This document shows, piece by piece, positions 1-5,387 of a DNA stretch of 5,387 bases; position 1 is the first letter of the stretch, and the number at the start of each line of letters is the position of its first letter. This stretch comes from Propionibacteriaceae bacterium (GTDB lineage Bacteria > Actinomycetota > Actinomycetes > Propionibacteriales > Propionibacteriaceae), in contig DAIESZ010000338.1 in assembly GCA_027346035.1 (NCBI GenBank), positions 1 through 5,387 on the forward strand, read 5' to 3'. A program made the translations under genes and the position numbers. The notes under the pieces were generated by a model, which was not told where the DNA came from, made no database searches, and saw only the letters and a list, made by a program, of their open reading frames with translations.

Positions 1-2
1 GC

Positions 3-161
3 GAGCTCTTCCGAGTGCGGGTCGACGACATGGGCCCGCACCGACCGGGACTCGCCGCCCTGATCAGCGAGGGTCGGGCGACGCCCCTGCAGGTGGCACT
101 CCCCGACGACGTGCCCGACGGCGTGCCCTCCGTCGCGGCGCCGGCTTCCGACCGTCGCTGA
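3..161 (+). CDS. C-terminal fragment of an unidentified protein (5' end outside window)
   Basis: The reading frame starting at base 3 is open from the window edge to a TGA at 159-161, giving the last 52 residues of a protein. The third codon positions are strongly G/C, as in the other genes here, which supports it as coding. The tail begins ELFRVRVDDMG and continues PGLAALISEGRATP before an acidic, proline- and alanine-rich end (DDVPDGVPS...). The stretch LAALISEGRATP resembles the C-terminal part of Phd/YefM-type antitoxins, which often end in a similar 'LIAEGRxxP' segment. That is a loose resemblance only, and no toxin gene follows (the next gene is a small membrane protein 122 bases away). 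The function is therefore left open. A six-base-pair hairpin (151-156 with 160-165) spans the stop codon but has no U-tract. Confidence 0.6.
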   Translation, partial: ELFRVRVDDMGPHRPGLAALISEGRATPLQVALPDDVPDGVPSVAAPASDRR

Positions 162-283
162 CGGTGCGTACGCGGCAGGGTGACCGCCTCGTGCGCGCGC
201 CTCCGGGTGGCGGCGGGGGCGGGCGCCGGGCAGCGGGTATGGACGGGTAACCAACACCAACGGGCACTCACGGAAAGGCAATC
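162..283. other. Intergenic spacer upstream of the small membrane protein gene
   Basis: This 122-base spacer is very G-rich on the plus strand around 200-232 and holds no credible reading frame. The only promoter-like sequence is a weak -10-like TATGGA at 238-243, with no recognisable -35 box at the expected distance. The Shine-Dalgarno sequence of the next gene lies at its right end, GGAAAGG at about 271-277. Confidence 0.5.
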
Positions 284-505
284 ATGAGCGTTCGCAGTCG
301 AAGTCGCACTCAGCTCAGCACGGTCGTCGTCGTGTTCTGGCTTCTCATCGGGGTCTTCGCCGCCTTCCAGCGCGGATACCTCGGGTCGCACGAGCCGTCG
401 TGCAGCAGCCTGGGCAGCACGGCGGTCACGGTGATCGCCGGACCGCTCAACTACCTCGGCGTCAACCCGAAGATCAAGTGCTCGACACCCGAGCCCTCCA
501 AGTGA
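284..505 (+). CDS. Small single-span membrane protein, conserved-hypothetical type (73 aa)
   Basis: The product has 73 residues. A basic N-terminus (residues 1-10, four arginines) is followed by one hydrophobic helix at about 12-28, then FQRGYLGS and an extracytoplasmic tail containing Cys40 and Cys66. The positive-inside rule predicts the N-terminus in the cytoplasm and residues 30-73 outside, so the two cysteines could form a disulfide. The segment AGPLNYLGVNPKIKC (about 52-66) looks like a constrained, conserved motif. From memory, small actinobacterial proteins of this design, with a helix followed by RGY and a GPLNY-like motif, are annotated as hypothetical. The start is supported by a good Shine-Dalgarno sequence (GGAAAGG) ending six bases before the ATG. 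The gene stands alone: its upstream neighbour is 122 bases away and the downstream gene is convergent. I do not know its function. It is probably real because of the Shine-Dalgarno sequence, the codon pattern and the coherent topology. Confidence 0.8.
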   Translation: MSVRSRSRTQLSTVVVVFWLLIGVFAAFQRGYLGSHEPSCSSLGSTAVTVIAGPLNYLGVNPKIKCSTPEPSK

Positions 506-522
506 GCCACTGCGCCTGAATG

Positions 523-573
523 CGCGGCCCCGACCAAGATCCCGGCCCCGACCCCGACCCGGTCGGGGCCGCG
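523..573. terminator. Strong GC-rich hairpin terminator between convergent genes
   Basis: A perfect 13-base-pair inverted repeat (523-535 with 561-573) starts 18 bases after the stop of the small membrane protein gene. A further copy of GGCCCCGACC at 544-553 can pair with the same right arm (561-570) as a tighter hairpin with a 7-base loop, so the two stems are mutually exclusive. No U-tract follows on the plus strand, which is common for actinobacterial terminators. As a symmetric structure between two genes pointing at each other, it may stop transcription from both sides. Confidence 0.7.
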
Positions 574-585
574 TTGCGGGGCAGA

Positions 586-624
586 CGGCATACGGCGGCC
601 CGGCGCGCCCGCTGACGTATGCCG
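586..624. repeat. Inverted repeat built from two CGGCATACG words
   Basis: CGGCATACG at 586-594 and its exact reverse complement at 616-624 form a 9-base-pair stem around a 21-base loop. The loop contains the palindrome GGCGCGCC (602-609), and GCGG (595-598) can also pair with CCGC (609-612). It lies just beyond the stop codon of the minus-strand glycosylase gene (stop at 626-628), so it could act as that gene's terminator. The word itself recurs elsewhere in the window (see findings), so the repeat may instead reflect a genome-wide sequence element. Confidence 0.6.
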
Positions 625-625
625 G

Positions 626-1552
626 TCAGCCGGCTCGCGTGGGCAGGTGGCGGCGGGGAGCCATGCGGGCACCACGCCGCGGGCGGTGATGGCCGGCGAG
701 CCCGAGGAGGGCCTGCACGCGATAGCGGTGGCCCGCGTAGGGCTCGAGGAGCTCGGCGAGGCCCTGGTCGTCCACCGCGTGTCCGAGCAGGGTCCAGCCG
801 ATGTCCTTGGCGACGTGGAAGTCGCCGAAGCTCACGGCGTCGGGGTCGCCGAGGGCCCGCTGTGCGACCTCCGCGCTCGTCCACACGCCCACTCCGGGCA
901 GGGAACGCATCCGCCGTCTCGCCTCGGCAGACCCCAGGGAGGCCGCTTCCTCCAGTCGGCCGGCCGCGTGAGCCGCGCTCACGACCGCCCGGGACCGAGC
1001 GCCGTCGACGGAGGCCTGGAGGAAGGCCCACGAGGGCACCTGCGCCCACTCCCGCGCCGTGGGCGGCACCATCAGGGCCGGCCCGAACGGTCCCGGCGCG
1101 AGGGAGCCGAAGCGGCGAACCAGCCGACGGTACCCGGAGAAGGCTTCCTGACCGGTGACCTTCTGCTCGATGATGGCCGGCACGAGCGCGTCGACGACGA
1201 GACCGGAGCGGGGCACCCGCCAGCCGGGGAGCCGGCGCCAGGCCTGGAGGACGGCCGCGTGCCGGGGGACGAAACCGGACGCGTCATCCTCCGCACCGAG
1301 GAGCGCCGGCACGCTCTCGAGCAGCCATCCGGCTCCCGGCCCCCACGCCTGGGCGCTGACCTCTGAGCCGGACGGGCGGCATACGACGTGCAGGGTGCCC
1401 GGCCCCTCCGGCGTCTGGGCGGCCCGCACCGCGCCGCCATCGGCCGACCATCGGAAGGTGGGGTCGCCGGCGCCGCGTCGGAAGACCGCGAGCTGCGCGA
1501 CGAGGTGGATCCCGCGGTCCGTCCGCCAGATGCGGGTCCGGGCTTCGGTCAT
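626..1552 (-). CDS. DNA-3-methyladenine glycosylase-like protein (AlkA type, HhH-GPD superfamily)
   Basis: A base-excision repair enzyme of 308 residues, predicted to cut the N-glycosidic bond of alkylated bases such as 3-methyladenine in the cytoplasm. The helix-hairpin-helix is LPGVGVWTSAEVAQRALG (residues 218-235). It is followed by SFGDFHV, whose Asp244 lies 20 residues after Trp224, the same spacing as from the LPGIGRWTA tryptophan to catalytic Asp238 in E. coli AlkA. The segment LVPAIIEQKVTGQEA (123-137) matches the AlkA-type core helix (typically ILGQQVSV). Residues 1-100 form a family-style N-terminal domain containing AQTPEGPGTLHV. The final 22 residues are unusually rich in Arg and His. 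The start at 1552 (MTEARTRIW) was chosen because the upstream extension to 1633 has a non-family, valine-rich sequence and would use up nearly all the divergent promoter region. The ribosome site at 1552 is weak (AGGCGAG, nine bases upstream). The gene is convergent with the small membrane protein and divergent from the DUF3105 gene. The exact substrate range is inferred from the family. Confidence 0.88.
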   Translation of the reverse strand: MTEARTRIWRTDRGIHLVAQLAVFRRGAGDPTFRWSADGGAVRAAQTPEGPGTLHVVCRPSGSEVSAQAWGPGAGWLLESVPALLGAEDDASGFVPRHAAVLQAWRRLPGWRVPRSGLVVDALVPAIIEQKVTGQEAFSGYRRLVRRFGSLAPGPFGPALMVPPTAREWAQVPSWAFLQASVDGARSRAVVSAAHAAGRLEEAASLGSAEARRRMRSLPGVGVWTSAEVAQRALGDPDAVSFGDFHVAKDIGWTLLGHAVDDQGLAELLEPYAGHRYRVQALLGLAGHHRPRRGARMAPRRHLPTRAG

Positions 1553-1573
1553 GGGGACAGTCTCGCCTACACT
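1544..1573 (+). promoter_or_regulatory. Possible promoter for the DUF3105 gene in the divergent region
   Basis: A -10-like TACACT (1568-1573, fits TANNNT) has a weak -35-like TTCGGT at 1544-1549, 18 bases upstream. This would start transcription near 1580, about 65 bases before the DUF3105 ATG. The -35 part would lie inside the first codons of the divergent glycosylase gene. The 92-base gap 1553-1644 must also contain the glycosylase promoter, for which I see only poor candidates. A TTGAAA at 1585-1590 has no -10 partner at a suitable distance. Confidence 0.3.
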
Positions 1574-1644
1574 CACCACACTCGTTGAAACCACGATGAA
1601 GCACAACGGAACCACTACGACCCGCGACGGCAAGGATCGGACCG

Positions 1645-2391
1645 ATGGCCAGGAAAGACACCAACAGCGATCGGCGCGCCAAGGTGGCAGCCATGCAGGC
1701 GCAGCAGAAGGCCGCCGAGCGCCGTCGTCTGGTCACCGTCATCGGGGCGATCGTCGTGGTCATCGTGCTCGTCGCCGCGGGTGTGACGTGGGCGGCCATG
1801 AGCAAGCAGCGCGACCAGCAGGCGGCTCTCGGTGGCCTCGCAGGCGGCGCCCAGTCGGCATCGTGCGACCCCGTCACCGCAGACAAGGCCGAGGCGTCCG
1901 GCAACCACATCGGCCCGGGCACCGACAAGCCGGGCACGACGAAGGTCACCTACTCGACCGTGCCGCCCTCGAGTGGGCCGCACCTCGCCTCCCCCGTCCT
2001 CAGCGACCGCCGCGTCTACACCACCGCCGACGCGCCGCCCATCGAGGGGCTCGTGCACAACCTCGAGCACGGCTACACCATCCTCTGGTACGACCGCTCC
2101 GTCGAGAAGGACCAGTCGGCCGCCTTCGCCGCCCTCGCCAAGCAGATCAACGCGATGCCGGAGTCCGCCGGCAAGTTCATCATCTCGCCGTGGGACCCGG
2201 CCTACGGCGCCTTCCCGGCGGGCAAGAAGTACGCCCTCTCCCACTGGAGCGCCGACGTCGACCGGCAGTCCGGCAAGATCAGCAACTCGCACGGCAACCG
2301 ACAGCTCTGCGGGGGTCTCAGCTCGGCCGTCGTCGAGCAGTTCGTCAAGGCGCACCCGTGGTCGTCCGCACCGGAGCCCGGGGCCGCCTGA
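1645..2391 (+). CDS. Membrane-anchored DUF3105 family protein (248 aa)
   Basis: The protein has 248 residues. It has a charged cytoplasmic N-terminus (1-28, many Lys/Arg, with an alanine/glutamine-rich helix at 15-25), one membrane helix at about 29-51, and an extracytoplasmic domain. The DUF3105 hallmarks are SSGPH at 109-113 and VHNLEHGYTILWY at 137-149; the His-Leu-Glu-His type motif is the family's most conserved part and could bind a metal. Cys74, just after the linker, and Cys222 (QLCGGL) could pair as a disulfide outside the membrane. The family has no established function that I know of. The start is supported by AAGGA (1632-1636) eight bases before the ATG. The gene is divergent from the glycosylase. 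The xdh operon follows in the same direction after 126 bases, but a separate promoter seems to drive it. The family call is from motif recall and is fairly secure; a function is not claimed. Confidence 0.88.
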   Translation: MARKDTNSDRRAKVAAMQAQQKAAERRRLVTVIGAIVVVIVLVAAGVTWAAMSKQRDQQAALGGLAGGAQSASCDPVTADKAEASGNHIGPGTDKPGTTKVTYSTVPPSSGPHLASPVLSDRRVYTTADAPPIEGLVHNLEHGYTILWYDRSVEKDQSAAFAALAKQINAMPESAGKFIISPWDPAYGAFPAGKKYALSHWSADVDRQSGKISNSHGNRQLCGGLSSAVVEQFVKAHPWSSAPEPGAA

Positions 2392-2407
2392 CGACAGGTC
2401 GGCAGGC

Positions 2408-2419
2408 GGGTCGCGACCC
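2408..2419. repeat. Perfect 12-base palindrome GGGTCGCGACCC
   Basis: This self-complementary 12-mer lies 17 bases after the stop of the DUF3105 gene and about 60 bases upstream of the likely xdh -10 box. It has no separate loop and no U-tract, so it is a poor terminator. It could be a binding site for a dimeric regulator, or a chance result of high GC content. Confidence 0.4.
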
Positions 2420-2477
2420 TTCCGGGAATGCGGCCTTCGTCATGTCCGAACCTGCACCCGGGCCGGCGCTCCCGCCC

Positions 2478-2483
2478 TAGAGT
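2478..2483 (+). promoter_or_regulatory. xdhA: Likely -10 box of the xdh promoter (TAGAGT)
   Basis: TAGAGT fits TANNNT and is a common actinobacterial housekeeping -10 form. It lies 34 bases before the ATG of xdhA, which would give a leader of roughly 28 bases. No good -35 box is seen 16-18 bases upstream, which is frequent for activated or regulated actinobacterial promoters. Confidence 0.45.
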
Positions 2484-2516
2484 CGAGTGGGGACAACCGC
2501 TGGGGACGGGAGTCGA
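2480..2516 (+). repeat. Nested direct repeats in the xdh leader (possible operator)
   Basis: GAGTCGA occurs at 2480-2486 and again with the same core (A)GTCGA at 2511-2516, while TGGGGAC occurs at 2488-2494 and 2501-2507, 13 bases apart. The repeats start inside the -10 box and run through the Shine-Dalgarno region (GGGAG, 2508-2512) to the ATG. That is a position where a bound repressor would block initiation. The arrangement is visible; a regulatory role is inference. Confidence 0.35.
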
Positions 2517-2517
2517 C

Positions 2518-4001
<1,484 letters not shown>

Positions 4002-4005
<4 letters not shown>

Positions 4006-5387
4006 CGGCGCTCACCGCTCCGCCCCCCAGTAGCCTCATCGGCCGGCCCGTCCCCCATGAGAGCGCGGTCCTCCACGTCACCGGCACAGCGCTCTACACG
4101 GACGACCTCGTCTCGAGGTTCGCCGATGTCCTGCACGCCTGGCCGGTCCAGTCGCCGCATCCGCACGCACGCGTGCTTGCGATCCGCGCGAGCCGGGCCT
4201 TGCGCATCCCCGGCGTGGTGCGGGTCCTCACAGCTGCCGACCCACCGGGCGCGAACGACCTGTTCGACGACGAGCAGCTCTTCCCGGCGGAGGCGATGCA
4301 CCACGGGCAGGCGGTCTGCTGGGTCCTGGGCGAGTCCCTCGAGGCTGCTCGTCTCGGCGCCGCCGCGGTCGAGGCCGACTACGAGCCGTTGGCCGCCGTA
4401 CTGACGCTCGACGAGGCCATCGACGCGGGCAGCTTCCAGGGGGGGCGCCCGACCATGAGCCGTGGAGACGTCGAGGCCGCGCTCGCAGCGGCACCCCGGG
4501 TGTTTCGGGGCCGGACCGAGAGCGGGGCGCAGGAGCACTTCTACCTCGAGACCCAGGCGACGATCGCCCTCGTCGACGAGTCGGGTCAAGTTCTCGTCCA
4601 CAGCAGCACGCAGGATCCCTCGGAGACCCAGCGGGTCGTCGCGCGGGTGCTCGGACGGCCCCGGCACGCCGTCACGGTCCAGGCCCTCCGGTTAGGGGGT
4701 GGTTTCGGAGGCAAGGAGATGCAGTCGCATCGGTTCGCCGCCGTCGCGGCCCTGGCGGCCGTGGTCACCGGTCGGCCGGTCCGGGTCCGTCTGCCTCGCC
4801 ACCTCGACATCACACTGACGGGCAAGCGGCACCCCTACCGCACCGACTGGGCGGCCGGCTTCGACGACGATGGTCATCTCCTCGCGCTCGACGCCACGCT
4901 CACGGCCGACGGTGGATGGAGCCTCGACCTCTCAGAGCCGGTGCTCGCCCGCGCCATGTGCCATGTCGACAACGCCTACTGGATCCCTGCGATCCGCCTC
5001 CGCGGCCGAATCGCCAAGACCCACAAGACGTCTCAGACGGCATTCCGTGGTTTCGGCGGCCCGCAGGGCATGCTCGTGATCGAGGACATCTTCGGCCGCT
5101 GTGCCCCAGCCCTCGGCCTACGCCCCGACGAGCTGCGGCAACGCAACTTCTACCGCCCCGGCCAGACGACGCCCTACGGGCAGACGGTGCGTCACCCGGA
5201 GCGACTCCCCCGGCTGTGGCACCAGGTGCACCACCAGGCCGACCTGGCCCGGCGGCATACGCAGGTGGCTGCCTTCAATGCCGCCCATGAGTACGTCAAG
5301 CGTGGGCTGGCCGTGACACCAGTGAAGTTCGCCATCTCCTTCCACGCCACCGCGCTCAACCAGGCCGGTGCCCTCGTGCTCGTCTAC
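4002..5387 (+). CDS. xdhB: Xanthine dehydrogenase large (molybdopterin) subunit, 3' end beyond window
   Basis: The frame is open for 462 codons to the window edge; the family usually has about 770-800 residues, so over half is present. This subunit binds the molybdenum cofactor and hydroxylates hypoxanthine and xanthine to uric acid. Aligned by eye to the bovine enzyme, it has QEHFYLETQ (177-185), Gln204 (bovine Gln767), GGGFGGKE with Glu239 (Glu802), Arg317 (Arg880), AFRGFGGPQ with Arg349 and Phe351 (Arg912, Phe914), and Phe447 (Phe1009). The substrate-binding glutamate and arginine that mark true xanthine dehydrogenases are thus present. The catalytic Glu1261 equivalent lies outside the window. 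His448 replaces bovine Thr1010. ALNQAGAL (451-458) is canonical. The ATG overlaps the xdhA stop as ATGA, with GGGGTGA (3991-3997) upstream, so the two genes are probably translationally coupled to give equal amounts of subunits. A partner xdhC may follow outside. Confidence 0.95.

Noticed and set aside
3..161. Toxin-antitoxin module suggested by the antitoxin-like tail
   Set aside because: Only a loose similarity over about a dozen residues is seen, and no PIN-domain or other toxin gene follows. A toxin upstream of the window cannot be ruled out.
619..1366. Plus-strand frames opposite the glycosylase
   Set aside because: The minus strand carries the helix-hairpin-helix and catalytic Asp with correct AlkA spacing; the plus-strand products are compositionally biased shadows.
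1553..1633. 27-residue N-terminal extension of the glycosylase with a hydrophobic valine-rich stretch that could look like a signal peptide
   Set aside because: A DNA repair enzyme should be cytoplasmic, the extension covers the divergent promoter gap, and the family-like sequence starts at MTEARTRIW.
1155..2480. Plus-strand open frame of 441 codons spanning the glycosylase start and the DUF3105 gene
   Set aside because: It runs antisense through one well-supported gene and out of frame through another. Its product is Arg/Pro/Ser-rich with no family features.
2428..2517. Upstream in-frame ATG that would extend XdhA by 30 residues
   Set aside because: The added sequence is Arg/Pro-rich and not family-like, and the likely -10 box lies inside it. 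The ATG at 2518 has a good Shine-Dalgarno sequence and the product then starts like other small subunits.

Overview
The window is a piece of a high-GC (about 70% by eye) actinobacterial chromosome. Codons end overwhelmingly in G or C, spacing is compact, start sites have purine-rich Shine-Dalgarno sequences, and the promoter-like -10 boxes are of the TAGAGT/TACACT kind. The small membrane protein and the DUF3105 protein are of a sort common in Actinomycetota. Micrococcales (for example Intrasporangiaceae-like bacteria) is a guess at low confidence. No transposase, phage gene, CRISPR array, tRNA or rRNA is visible.

Layout: (1) 3-161, plus strand, the last 52 codons of an unidentified gene. (2) 284-505, plus strand, a 73-residue single-span membrane protein. 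(3) 506-625, a convergent intergenic region with a strong GC-rich hairpin terminator and a second inverted repeat. (4) 626-1552, minus strand, an AlkA/HhH-GPD-type DNA glycosylase with its catalytic aspartate in place. (5) 1553-1644, a short divergent promoter region. (6) 1645-2391, plus strand, a membrane-anchored DUF3105 protein. (7) 2392-2517, an intergenic region with a palindrome, a -10-like box and direct repeats. (8) 2518-4005, plus strand, xanthine dehydrogenase small subunit (two [2Fe-2S] clusters plus FAD). (9) 4002 to beyond the window end, plus strand, xanthine dehydrogenase large molybdopterin subunit, overlapping the small subunit by ATGA.

The clear functional unit is the two-gene xanthine dehydrogenase operon of purine catabolism (hypoxanthine to xanthine to uric acid). 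Electrons pass from the molybdenum site in the large subunit through the two iron-sulfur clusters to FAD in the small subunit. The last genes of the operon, possibly including the XdhC cofactor-insertion factor, would lie beyond the right edge. The other genes are ordinary chromosomal neighbours with no evident link to it.

I find no convincing new multi-gene system. The most unusual signal is a short word, CGGCATACG, present five times (plus one copy differing in the last base) on both strands. In each of the four coding copies the word contains an A- or T-ended codon of a kind otherwise avoided here. Two copies form an inverted repeat between the convergent genes. Smaller points of interest are an extra stretch inside the second iron-sulfur motif of XdhA and paired direct repeats in the xdh leader.
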